This document shows positions 7,973-15,533 of a stretch of 64,000 bases of DNA, piece by piece. The DNA comes from Streptomyces sp. NBC_01235. GTDB taxonomy: Bacteria > Actinomycetota > Actinomycetes > Streptomycetales > Streptomycetaceae. The number at the start of each line of letters is the position of its first letter. Positions within the stretch are counted from its first letter, which is position 1. The notes beneath the pieces are model-generated. The model saw nothing but the letters and a program-made list of their open reading frames with translations, ran no database searches and had not been told where the DNA came from. Position numbers and translations under genes: made by a program. The stretch is taken from positions 3,472,001 through 3,536,000 of the forward strand of contig NZ_CP108513.1 in NCBI RefSeq assembly GCF_035989285.1, written 5' to 3'.

Positions 7973-9508
7973 TCACCCCAGGGCGGCCACCTTGTCGCGG
8001 TAGGTGCGGACCGGGGCCGCGTCCCGGTACGGCTCCAGGCGACGCTCGAAGTCCCTGACGTACTCCAGGGCCCGCACGGACCGCATCTCCGCCGCCTGGC
8101 CCGCCGCCTCGGCGGCGAGCTGGCAGGCCTGGTCGAGCTCGCCGAGGCCGAGCCGGGCGGAGGCGAGTACGACGCGGCAGAACAGACGGCTGCGGGCGTA
8201 CGCGGCGGGACGCAGCTGGAGCGAGCGTTCGGCGTGCTGGGCGGCCGCCCGGAACTGCTGGAGGTCACGGTGGCAGTGCCCGAACTCGTCGGCCAGCTGC
8301 GCCTCGTCGAAGAAGCGCGCCCAGTGCGGCACCTCGTCCCCGGTCTTGGCCGCCTCCAGCGCGCGCTCGGCCCGCACGAGCGCGGCGGTCGAGGCGCGCA
8401 CCTCGCCCAGCACCCCGTGCCCGCGCGCCTCCGCCGCGTGCAGCAGCGCCTGCACGACGGGCGGGGCGCCCGTGCCGACCCCCTGCTGGGCCACCCGCGC
8501 GAGCTGCACCGCCTCGCGCCCGTGCCCGAGATAGACGGCCTGGCGGCTCATGGTGACCAGGACGAAGGAGCCGTACGCCCGGTCCGCGGCCGCCTGGGAG
8601 AGGCGCAGGGCCTGGACGAAGTAGCGCTGGGCCAGGCCGTGCGCGGCGATGTCGAAGGAGGTCCAGCCGGCGAGCCGGGTCAGGTCGGCGGCGGCGCCGA
8701 AGAGGCGGCGGCCGGTCTGCTCGCCGTAGGAGCCGCGCAGCATCGGCTCGCACTCGTGCTCCAGGTAGCGCACGAGGGCCTGCCGGGCGTGGCCGCCGCC
8801 GTACCTGTCGTCGAGGGTGCGGAAGAGCTCGCCGACCGAGCGGAGCGCGGAGATGTCGCCGCCGGTGACCCGCTGGCCGGGTCCGCGCTCACTGCCCTGG
8901 CCACGCTGCCGCGGGAGGGCCGCCGGCCCGGGCGTGACCTGGGCGGGCGCCGGCGTGGGGTGCGGGAACGAGGGCTGCGGGGACGAGGGTTGCTGGGGTG
9001 CGGCGGGCCTGGCGGACGGGCGGCCCTGGACGGGTACCCGGGCGGGCGGCTCGCTGCGGGCGACCTTCTCGTCGGCCCGCCCGATCAGCCAGTCGCGGCT
9101 CGGCACGACGAGCCCCGCCGGGGTGAAGGCGATCTTGCGGAGCTCGGCGTGGCTGCCGGAGTCCTTGCGCCAGAGCCCGCCGACGATGTCGATGGCCTCC
9201 TCGGGGGTGCCGGCGAACTCCAGGCCCGCGTAGACGGGGGCGCACGCGTCCAGACCGAGGTCCTGGGCCGTGAGCCGACGGCCCAGCCGCCGGGTGAAGA
9301 CCTCGGCGATGAGGGCGGGGGTGGTGCCCCGGGGCTGCTGCCCGCGCAGCCACCGGGTGACGGACGTCTTGTCGTATCTGAGGTCCAGCCCGTGTTCGAG
9401 GCCGAGCTGATCGACGCGACGGGCCAGTCCCGCGTTGGAGAAGCCCGCTTCTGCGATGAGCGCGGCGAGCTGGCGGTTGGGAGTGCGCTGCGCGGGTCGT
9501 TCCGTCAT
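7973..9508 (-). CDS. NsdA-like regulator (helix-turn-helix plus TPR-like repeats)
   Basis: 511 residues. The N-terminus has a helix-turn-helix region (LIAEAGFSNAGLARRVDQL, then DKTSVTRWLRGQQP). A Pro/Gln-rich linker lies at ~170-215, followed by a C-terminal helical repeat region (RALVRAERALEAA, QAAEMRSVRALEYVRDF) resembling TPRs. This architecture occurs in Streptomyces differentiation regulators of the NsdA type, which repress sporulation and antibiotic production. Whether this one does so is inference. It is divergent from lipB, separated by 246 bp that may hold both promoters. Confidence 0.75.
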   Translation of the reverse strand: MTERPAQRTPNRQLAALIAEAGFSNAGLARRVDQLGLEHGLDLRYDKTSVTRWLRGQQPRGTTPALIAEVFTRRLGRRLTAQDLGLDACAPVYAGLEFAGTPEEAIDIVGGLWRKDSGSHAELRKIAFTPAGLVVPSRDWLIGRADEKVARSEPPARVPVQGRPSARPAAPQQPSSPQPSFPHPTPAPAQVTPGPAALPRQRGQGSERGPGQRVTGGDISALRSVGELFRTLDDRYGGGHARQALVRYLEHECEPMLRGSYGEQTGRRLFGAAADLTRLAGWTSFDIAAHGLAQRYFVQALRLSQAAADRAYGSFVLVTMSRQAVYLGHGREAVQLARVAQQGVGTGAPPVVQALLHAAEARGHGVLGEVRASTAALVRAERALEAAKTGDEVPHWARFFDEAQLADEFGHCHRDLQQFRAAAQHAERSLQLRPAAYARSRLFCRVVLASARLGLGELDQACQLAAEAAGQAAEMRSVRALEYVRDFERRLEPYRDAAPVRTYRDKVAALG

Positions 9509-9754
9509 CTGCGGTGCGGTCTCCTGCCTCCCGGGCCTGTGACGTGCCCGGATGAAGTGCGCTGATTGCTGTGATCAGCCCTTTTGGCCTCATGAACGGC
9601 GCGAATGTAGCGGAGAGTAAGCAGCCCATCGCACATCTCGGCACTCATTCATCCGATCGTGTGAGGATTGGCCGCGGGGCTGACGCGGAGCGCGCGGACG
9701 TACAGTGGCTTGGGCGCGTTACGTGCCTGACGACTTTCCAGGGAGGCGCTTGCC

Positions 9755-10555
9755 GTGAGCGAGTTGCGGTTCGTCCGGATGGGGTTCGGCGGGGACGCCG
9801 TCGAGTACCAGGAGGCGTGGGACGAGCAACGCCGGGTGCACGCGGCCCGGTTCGCCGACGAGGTCCCGGACACCGTGCTGCTTCTGGAGCACCCCCCGGT
9901 CTACACGGCCGGCCGGCGCACCGCCGACGACGAGCGCCCCCTGGACGGCACCCCGGTCGTCGACGTGGACCGCGGCGGCAAGATCACCTGGCACGGGCCG
10001 GGGCAGCTGGTGGGGTACCCGATCCTGAAGCTGCCGCGGCCGGTGGACGTCGTGGCGCACGTACGACGCCTGGAAGAGGCGCTGATCCTTACGTGCGCGG
10101 AGTTCGGCCTGGAGACCACGCGGGTCGAGGGCCGCAGCGGGGTGTGGGTGCTCGGCGATCCCGTGGAGCTGCGCCCGTCGCTCGGCGGGCTGTCGCTGGA
10201 CTTCGACCCCCGGCTCACGGACGACCAGTTCGACCCGCGCCTGAACGGTCCCGAGTACGCCCCCTCCAACGCCGGCCAGCGCCGCGAGGACCGCAAGCTC
10301 GCCCAGATCGGCATCCGGGTCGCCAAGGGCGTCACGATGCACGGCTTCGCGCTCAACGTGAACCCGGACAACAAGTGGTTCGACCGGATCATCCCGTGCG
10401 GCATCCGGGACGCGGGCGTCGCCTCCCTGGCCAACGAGCTGGGCCGGGACGTGACGATCGAGGAGGTGCTGCCGGTGGCGGAACGGCACCTGAGGGACGT
10501 CCTGGAGAACGCGGAGCCGAAGCCCCGCGAGATCGAGAAGACACCGGCAGCCTGA
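9755..10555 (+). CDS. lipB: Lipoyl(octanoyl) transferase
   Basis: 266 residues from GTG 9755 with GGGAGG ten bases before. LipB moves octanoyl from acyl-carrier protein to the lipoyl domains of E2 and GcvH, the first step of lipoate synthesis. Signatures seen are [28 protein letters not shown] and the catalytic pair Lys191 ([14 protein letters not shown]) and Cys215 (IIPCGIRD). A ~40-residue stretch around residues 145-185 ([13 protein letters not shown]) is longer than in E. coli LipB. lipA follows after 73 bp, probably in the same operon. Confidence 0.95.
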   Translation: MSELRFVRMGFGGDAVEYQEAWDEQRRVHAARFADEVPDTVLLLEHPPVYTAGRRTADDERPLDGTPVVDVDRGGKITWHGPGQLVGYPILKLPRPVDVVAHVRRLEEALILTCAEFGLETTRVEGRSGVWVLGDPVELRPSLGGLSLDFDPRLTDDQFDPRLNGPEYAPSNAGQRREDRKLAQIGIRVAKGVTMHGFALNVNPDNKWFDRIIPCGIRDAGVASLANELGRDVTIEEVLPVAERHLRDVLENAEPKPREIEKTPAA

Positions 10556-10628
10556 CGCCCCAGCCGGCTTTCAAATCCACGGGCGTACCCTTAGGGACGC
10601 CGAAGAATCAATCGCTAGGGAGCCGGTC

Positions 10629-11594
10629 GTGTCCGCAGTCGCACCCGACGGACGCAAGATGCTGCGCCTGGAGGTCCGCAACAGCCAGACCCCCATCGAG
10701 CGCAAGCCCGAGTGGATCAAGACCCGGGCGAAAATGGGTCCCGAGTACACGAAGATGCAGAACCTCGTGAAGAGCGAGGGGCTGCACACCGTGTGCCAGG
10801 AAGCCGGCTGCCCCAACATCTACGAGTGCTGGGAGGACCGTGAGGCCACCTTCCTCATCGGTGGCGACCAGTGCACCCGGCGCTGCGACTTCTGCCAGAT
10901 CGACACCGGCAAGCCCGAGGCGCTGGACCGCGACGAGCCGCGGCGCGTCGGTGAGTCCGTCGTCACGATGGACCTGAACTACGCCACCATCACCGGTGTG
11001 GCGCGGGACGACCTGGCGGACGGCGGGGCCTGGCTCTACGCCGAGACCGTCCGGCAGATCCACCTGCAGACCGCCGAGCGGGAGGCGGGGCGCACGAAGG
11101 TGGAGCTGCTCGCTCCCGACTTCAACGCCGTCCCGGAGCAGCTCGCGGAGGTCTTCTCCTCGCGGCCCGAGGTCTTCGCGCACAACGTCGAGACGGTCCC
11201 GCGGATCTTCAAGCGGATCCGGCCCGGCTTCCGCTACGAGCGTTCGCTGAACGTCATCACGGCCGCCCGCGACTACGGGCTCGTCACCAAGTCGAACCTG
11301 ATCCTCGGCATGGGCGAGACCCGCGAGGAGGTCAGTGACGCGCTCCAACAGCTGCACGAGGCCGGCTGCGAGCTGGTCACCATCACGCAGTACCTGCGGC
11401 CCTCGGTGCGCCACCACCCCGTCGAGCGCTGGGTCAAGCCGCACGAGTTCGTGGAGCTGAAGGAGGAGGCCGAGCAGATCGGCTTCTCCGGCGTGATGTC
11501 GGGTCCGCTGGTACGGTCCTCCTACCGCGCCGGGCGCCTGTACCAGATGGCCGTGGAGAAGCGCGGGGCGTTCATCGCCACCCAGGCCGTCTGA
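10629..11594 (+). CDS. lipA: Lipoyl synthase (radical SAM)
   Basis: 321 residues from GTG 10629. LipA inserts two sulfurs into the octanoyl group using two [4Fe-4S] clusters. The auxiliary-cluster cysteines are in [13 protein letters not shown] and the radical-SAM CxxxCxxC is [20 protein letters not shown] and [16 protein letters not shown] are further family motifs. It works directly after LipB and supplies the cofactor for pyruvate dehydrogenase, whose aceE lies at the window start. A large hairpin follows 89 bp downstream. Confidence 0.96.
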   Translation: MSAVAPDGRKMLRLEVRNSQTPIERKPEWIKTRAKMGPEYTKMQNLVKSEGLHTVCQEAGCPNIYECWEDREATFLIGGDQCTRRCDFCQIDTGKPEALDRDEPRRVGESVVTMDLNYATITGVARDDLADGGAWLYAETVRQIHLQTAEREAGRTKVELLAPDFNAVPEQLAEVFSSRPEVFAHNVETVPRIFKRIRPGFRYERSLNVITAARDYGLVTKSNLILGMGETREEVSDALQQLHEAGCELVTITQYLRPSVRHHPVERWVKPHEFVELKEEAEQIGFSGVMSGPLVRSSYRAGRLYQMAVEKRGAFIATQAV

Positions 11595-11656
11595 CGCGAC
11601 GTCACCTCCCTTGCGCCGTACGGTCGCAAGCCGAGTGTGTGAATTCGCGCACAAGA

Positions 11657-11674
11657 CACTACTCGCCAGTAGTG
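11657..11674. other. Perfect 7-bp inverted repeat (CACTACT-4-AGTAGTG)
   Basis: An 18-bp dyad 62 bp after the lipA stop. It is more A/T-rich than its surroundings and has no U-tract, so it may be a protein-binding site or a small mRNA hairpin. Confidence 0.5.
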
Positions 11675-11682
11675 ACCGATAA

Positions 11683-11733
11683 GACGCGGTCCCGGCCGTC
11701 CTCGCAGATGAGGACGTACGTCGGGGCCGCGTC
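11683..11733 (+). terminator. Long hairpin, probable lipA terminator
   Basis: Outer arms (11683-11694 with 11722-11733) pair at nearly every position with one G-U. An inner stem GTCCTC/GAGGAC closes a 6-nt loop. A short T-rich run (AGCGTTT) follows. Confidence 0.6.
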
Positions 11734-11771
11734 AGCGTTTCGGCCCTGCGCATCAAGGCTTCATTCGTGTT

Positions 11772-11800
11772 TGACCGGTCGGTCACGCACTGGTAACACC
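11772..11800 (+). promoter_or_regulatory. Candidate HrdB-type promoter for the small gene at 11876
   Basis: TTGACC at 11772-11777, a 17-nt spacer, then TAACAC at 11795-11800. The spacing is ideal; the -10 is a moderate match. It would start a transcript ~70 nt before the small ORF. Confidence 0.5.
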
Positions 11801-11875
11801 AATCAGTGACGCTGCTATCACATCACGTAGACCACGCAGCCCCGTACCCGAAGCCGTCCGAGGGGGACACCCACC

Positions 11876-12088
11876 ATGCAGGCCGCGCCCGTTCGCGCCA
11901 CCGCGATCCCGACCTTCAGCACCGCACTGCGTGCCGTCGAGTCGCTGCTCATGAGCAGCGGCCAGCGCACCGCCCGTCGCAACGCCTGGACCTCCGTCCT
12001 GGAGGACCGCCGTCGTGCCAAGGACCGGGTCGAGGCGCAGCGCGTCCTCGAGGCGGTCACCTCACCCCTGACCTCCACCCGCCCCTGA
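11876..12088 (+). CDS. Small conserved basic protein of unknown function
   Basis: 70 residues (MQAAPVRATAIPTFS...). It is Arg/Ala-rich, predicted helical in the second half (LEDRRRAKDRVEAQRVLEAV), with no membrane segment and no cysteine. GGGGGA lies just before the ATG and a promoter-like pair ~75 bp upstream. From memory, a similar short ORF sits between lipA and the DUF4191 gene in other Streptomyces. Function unknown; a DNA- or RNA-binding role would fit the charge but is only a guess. Confidence 0.6.
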   Translation: MQAAPVRATAIPTFSTALRAVESLLMSSGQRTARRNAWTSVLEDRRRAKDRVEAQRVLEAVTSPLTSTRP

Positions 12089-12143
12089 CCATCCCCCTCC
12101 CCGCACCTCCCCTCCTGCCGTCGTAGGCGCTTCCGAGGCCACG

Positions 12144-12149
12144 TAGACT
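12144..12149 (+). promoter_or_regulatory. -10 box TAGACT, leaderless start for the DUF4191 gene
   Basis: TAGACT is a strong match to the Streptomyces HrdB -10. The ATG at 12157 begins 7 nt after it, so transcription would start at or next to the A of the start codon. No clear ribosome-binding site is present. Confidence 0.5.
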
Positions 12150-12156
12150 TCGTGGC

Positions 12157-12861
12157 ATGGCGAGAAGTGACAGCGCGGCGGACGCCGCTAACCCCGGGCG
12201 ACTGAAGCAGATCGCCCTGACGTACAAGATGACCCGTAAGGCCGACAAGACGATCGGTCTTGTCCTCGCGGGCGTCTTCATCCTCATCTTCGGCGTCTTT
12301 CTCGCGATCGGTTTCCTGATCGGCCACCCGGTCTACCTCGGCATCCTGGGCTTCCTGCTCGCCTTCCTCGGGACGGCGATCGTGTTCGGGCGCCGTGCCG
12401 AGCGGGCCGCCTTCGGTCAGATGGAGGGACAGCCCGGCGCGGCCGCTGCGGTCCTCGACAACATCGGCCGGGGATGGACGACGACCCCCGCCGTGGCGAT
12501 GAACCGCAGCCAGGACGTGGTGCACCGGGCCGTCGGCAAGGCCGGCATCGTCCTGGTCGCCGAGGGCAACCCGAACCGGGTGAAGAGCCTGCTGGCCGCC
12601 GAGAAGAAGAAGATGAACCGCATCGTCGCGGACGTCCCGGTGCACGACGTGATCGTCGGTACGGGCGAGGGCCAGGTCGAGCTGAAGAAGCTGCGCACCA
12701 CCCTGCTGAAGTACCCGCGCGTCCTGGCCGGCCCCCAGGTGACGGCCACCAACGACCGGCTGCGCGCCATGGGCGACCTGATGAGCAACATGCCGCTGCC
12801 GAAGGGGCCGATGCCCAAGGGCATGCGCCTGCCGAAGGGCGGCGGCGGCAAGGCCCGCTGA
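12157..12861 (+). CDS. DUF4191 integral membrane protein
   Basis: 234 residues. After a polar N-terminus (NPGRLKQIALTYKMTRKAD) come two membrane helices at ~residues 35-55 and 60-80 (IGLVLAGVFILIFGVFLAIG and GILGFLLAFLGTAIVF). A soluble C-terminal domain with VDNxxRGW-like and VVHRAVGKAGIVLVAEG motifs follows. It matches the actinobacterial DUF4191 family, which is usually found near lipA and an RDD gene, as here. Function unknown. It ends at a perfect bidirectional hairpin shared with the RDD gene. Confidence 0.85.
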   Translation: MARSDSAADAANPGRLKQIALTYKMTRKADKTIGLVLAGVFILIFGVFLAIGFLIGHPVYLGILGFLLAFLGTAIVFGRRAERAAFGQMEGQPGAAAAVLDNIGRGWTTTPAVAMNRSQDVVHRAVGKAGIVLVAEGNPNRVKSLLAAEKKKMNRIVADVPVHDVIVGTGEGQVELKKLRTTLLKYPRVLAGPQVTATNDRLRAMGDLMSNMPLPKGPMPKGMRLPKGGGGKAR

Positions 12862-12880
12862 GCCGCACGGCTTTCCCGGC

Positions 12881-12930
12881 GGTACGAGGAAGGGGCACCC
12901 GGAGTGATCCGGGTGCCCCTTCCTCGTACC
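12881..12930. terminator. Bidirectional terminator, perfect 22-bp stem
   Basis: Arms 12881-12902 and 12909-12930 are exactly complementary around the 6-nt loop AGTGAT. It lies between the convergent DUF4191 and RDD genes and would serve both. Confidence 0.9.
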
Positions 12931-12936
12931 GGAGGT

Positions 12937-12960
12937 TCAGATCCTCAGATCCTCAGATCC
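12937..12960. repeat. Three tandem copies of TCAGATCC
   Basis: Exact 8-bp unit repeated three times. The third copy overlaps the end of the RDD gene, whose stop is the TCA at 12953 read on the minus strand. Confidence 0.8.
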
Positions 12961-13420
12961 GCACTTCCACCGTACGGGCCAGCCGGTCGTGCAGACCTCG
13001 GCCGTCGCGGTCCCAGACCAGGGCCGGGACGGCCAGGCAGAGCAGGACCGTGCGCGCCAACGAGCGCAGGGGGCTGACGGCGCCGGTGTCGGCGGAGACC
13101 ACGCGCAGGCCGAAGAGCCGCTTGCCCGGGGTGAAGCCGACCGTGCCGACCGTCAGGACGCTCATCACGAGGAAGACGAGCAGGGCCCAGTTGCCGGTGG
13201 CGGGCCGGTAGCCGTCCGTGATCAAGCTGTATGCGATCAAGACGCCGAGGCCCCAGTCCACGGCCAGGGCGCCGAGCCGCCGCCCGGGGCGGGCGATCGA
13301 GCCCGGTCCCTCCTCCGGCAGACCGAGCCGCTCGCCCCGGTATCCGAAGTCGACACCTGCTTCCTCCGCGGCCGCGCGGGGCCCCGAGAGCCACGAGCCG
13401 ATTGCATCCCTGTTGTCCAC
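12953..13420 (-). CDS. RDD family membrane protein
   Basis: 155 residues. The RDD signature is present ([20 protein letters not shown]), with further hydrophobic segments ([19 protein letters not shown] and [18 protein letters not shown]) giving about three helices. [17 protein letters not shown] is the conserved loop. RDD proteins are small membrane proteins of uncertain function, sometimes linked to ion transport. It is divergent from glnA, sharing a ~200-bp control region that contains the GlnR site. Confidence 0.88.
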   Translation of the reverse strand: MDNRDAIGSWLSGPRAAAEEAGVDFGYRGERLGLPEEGPGSIARPGRRLGALAVDWGLGVLIAYSLITDGYRPATGNWALLVFLVMSVLTVGTVGFTPGKRLFGLRVVSADTGAVSPLRSLARTVLLCLAVPALVWDRDGRGLHDRLARTVEVRI

Positions 13421-13483
13421 CCGACCACGGTACTGCGCCCGTTTCGCGATACGGACAGGTGGGGTACACCGGGCAGGGTCCGG

Positions 13484-13521
13484 TTAACTTGTGCGAAACA
13501 AATGGGTCACGCCCGAGAAAT
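13484..13521 (+). promoter_or_regulatory. GlnR binding site upstream of glnA
   Basis: Four half-elements repeat every 11 bp: TTAAC (13484), GAAAC (13495), GTCAC (13506) and GAAAT (13517), each separated by 6 nt. This matches the known gTnAc-n6-GaAAc arrangement of GlnR, the OmpR-type nitrogen regulator, as two a/b pairs. A -10-like TAGGGT at 13532-13537 follows, as expected for activation. Confidence 0.85.
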
Positions 13522-13531
13522 CACCCGTCCC

Positions 13532-13537
13532 TAGGGT
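13532..13537 (+). promoter_or_regulatory. Candidate -10 element of glnA (TAGGGT)
   Basis: Eleven bases after the GlnR site, giving a ~75-nt leader before the glnA ATG. The -35 region overlaps the last GlnR element and is weak, consistent with an activator-dependent promoter. Confidence 0.45.
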
Positions 13538-13617
13538 CGACGACAGCGTGTGCCACCGCACTGGCCGCACGAACGAACTACCACCCCGGCTCGACGGCCG
13601 GGAGTAGGAGGAGCTGG

Positions 13618-15027
13618 ATGTTCCAGAACGCCGACGAGGCCAAGAAGTTCATCGCGGACGAGGACGTCAAGTTCGTCGACGTCCGCTTCTGCGACCTGCC
13701 GGGCGTCATGCAGCACTTCACGCTGCCCGTCGAGGCGTTCGACCCGGACGAGGAGCTCGCCTTCGACGGCTCGTCGATCCGCGGTTTCCAGGCCATCCAC
13801 GAGTCCGACATGGCACTGCGGGCCGACCTGTCGACCGCGCGCGTGGACCCGTTCCGCCGTGACAAGACGGTGAACATCAACTTCTTCATCCACGACCCGA
13901 TCACGGGCGAGCAGTACTCCCGTGACCCGCGCAACGTGGCCAAGAAGGCCGAGGCGTACCTGGCGTCGACCGGTATCGCCGACACCGCGTACTTCGGTCC
14001 CGAGGCCGAGTTCTACGTCTTCGACTCCGTGCGCTTCGCGACCGGCGCGAACGAGTCCTTCTACCACATCGACTCCGAGGCCGGCGCCTGGAACACCGGT
14101 GCGCTGGAGAACAACCGCGGTTACAAGGTCCGCTACAAGGGCGGCTACTTCCCGACCCCGCCGGTCGACCACTTCGCCGACCTGCGGGCGGAGATCTCCC
14201 TGGAGCTGGCCGCGTCCGGCCTCCAGGTCGAGCGCCAGCACCACGAGGTGGGCACCGCCGGCCAGGCCGAGATCAACTACAAGTTCAACACGCTGCTCGC
14301 CGCGGCCGACGACCTCCAGCTCTTCAAGTACATCGTGAAGAACGTCGCCTGGCGCAACGGCAAGACCGCGACCTTCATGCCGAAGCCGATCTTCGGTGAC
14401 AACGGCTCGGGCATGCACGTCCACCAGTCGCTGTGGAGCGGCGGTTCCCCGCTGTTCTACGACGAGGCCGGTTACGCGGGCCTGTCGGACATGGCCCGCT
14501 ACTACATCGGCGGCATCCTCAAGCACGCCCCGTCGCTGCTGGCCTTCACCAACCCGACGGTGAACTCCTACCACCGTCTGGTCCCGGGCTTCGAGGCCCC
14601 GATCAACCTGGTGTACTCGCAGCGCAACCGCTCGGCGGCCATGCGTATCCCGATCACGGGCTCCAACCCGAAGGCCAAGCGCGTCGAGTTCCGTGCGCCC
14701 GACTCCTCCGGCAACCCGTACCTCGCCTTCTCGGCGCTGCTCCTCGCGGGCCTGGACGGCATCAAGAACAAGATCGAGCCGGCCGAGCCGATCGACAAGG
14801 ACCTCTACGAGCTGGCTCCCGAGGAGCACGCGAACGTCGCGCAGGTCCCGACCTCGCTCCCGGCCGTCCTCGACTCCCTCGAGCGCGACCACGAGTTCCT
14901 GCTCGCCGGTGACGTCTTCACGTCCGACCTGATCGAGACGTGGATCGACTTCAAGCGCACGAACGAGATCGCCCCGCTTCAGCTGCGTCCGCACCCGCAC
15001 GAGTTCGAGCTGTACTTCGACGTGTGA
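13618..15027 (+). CDS. glnA: Glutamine synthetase type I
   Basis: 469 residues, the usual GSI length. It makes glutamine from glutamate, ammonia and ATP as a cytoplasmic dodecamer. Seen motifs are the GS signature [10 protein letters not shown], the ATP-binding [16 protein letters not shown] and the adenylylation loop with Tyr397 ([11 protein letters not shown]), the same residue number as in E. coli. Activity is therefore probably also controlled by GlnE. ATG 13618 is chosen because GGAGGAG precedes it. Transcription is likely controlled by GlnR through the upstream site, and a hairpin follows the stop. A second, type II synthetase (glnII) lies 16 kb downstream. Confidence 0.98.
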   Translation: MFQNADEAKKFIADEDVKFVDVRFCDLPGVMQHFTLPVEAFDPDEELAFDGSSIRGFQAIHESDMALRADLSTARVDPFRRDKTVNINFFIHDPITGEQYSRDPRNVAKKAEAYLASTGIADTAYFGPEAEFYVFDSVRFATGANESFYHIDSEAGAWNTGALENNRGYKVRYKGGYFPTPPVDHFADLRAEISLELAASGLQVERQHHEVGTAGQAEINYKFNTLLAAADDLQLFKYIVKNVAWRNGKTATFMPKPIFGDNGSGMHVHQSLWSGGSPLFYDEAGYAGLSDMARYYIGGILKHAPSLLAFTNPTVNSYHRLVPGFEAPINLVYSQRNRSAAMRIPITGSNPKAKRVEFRAPDSSGNPYLAFSALLLAGLDGIKNKIEPAEPIDKDLYELAPEEHANVAQVPTSLPAVLDSLERDHEFLLAGDVFTSDLIETWIDFKRTNEIAPLQLRPHPHEFELYFDV

Positions 15028-15047
15028 TCGGACCGTGAGCCGTCCGG

Positions 15048-15078
15048 CGCCCCCGCTCTGTTTCTCAGGGCGGGGGCG
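15048..15078 (+). terminator. glnA hairpin terminator
   Basis: CGCCCCCGC (15048-15056) pairs perfectly with GCGGGGGCG (15070-15078) around a 13-nt loop, 20 bp after the glnA stop. Confidence 0.75.
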
Positions 15079-15136
15079 TCGTCGTATGGTTTCTGGCACT
15101 GTTGTTCGAGAACGGCGTGACGGGGGAGACACGGGG

Positions 15137-15394
15137 ATGCCCGAACAGGACGACGCGGAGCGGGAGTTCGACCTCAAGTGGGCGGACGACGCGACGCACA
15201 AGGAACCTTCCGCGCGGGCCCGCATGCTGGCCGCCCGCTGGAAGGAGAACCCTCCCGAACCGGTCCCGTTCCGCGGTGACCCCGGCCCGGTCGCACCACG
15301 CCGCTCGTCCTGGGCGTCGACCGCGCTCGTGCTGGGCTGTGTGATCGCGACGATCCTGCTGCTGGGGTACGTGCGGTTCAGGGCGCCGTACTAG
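15137..15394 (+). CDS. Small single-pass membrane protein
   Basis: 85 residues from ATG 15137, with GGGGGAGAC upstream; the longer in-frame start at 15035 would overlap the glnA terminator. It is an acidic N-terminal cytoplasmic part (PEQDDAEREFDLKWADD) with a C-terminal helix (STALVLGCVIATILLLGYV) ending at the last residues, so a tail-anchored topology is likely. It is found next to glnA in other Streptomyces as far as I recall. Function unknown. Confidence 0.7.
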   Translation: MPEQDDAEREFDLKWADDATHKEPSARARMLAARWKENPPEPVPFRGDPGPVAPRRSSWASTALVLGCVIATILLLGYVRFRAPY

Positions 15395-15422
15395 ATCGGC
15401 GCCGTAGGACGACGGCGCCGAT
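15395..15422 (+). terminator. Hairpin directly after the small membrane protein gene
   Basis: Perfect 11-bp stem ATCGGCGCCGT / ACGGCGCCGAT with a 6-nt loop, beginning at the base after the stop codon. Confidence 0.8.
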
Positions 15423-15533
15423 CGGAACACCGGGAATCCACCTTACTGCCAGGGCTGTTGGGCTGCGCGGTGCTACTTTTGTGCCTCTTCGCTCACCGTC
15501 GGTGTCCAGGTCAACACAAGAACGGTTGGTCCG

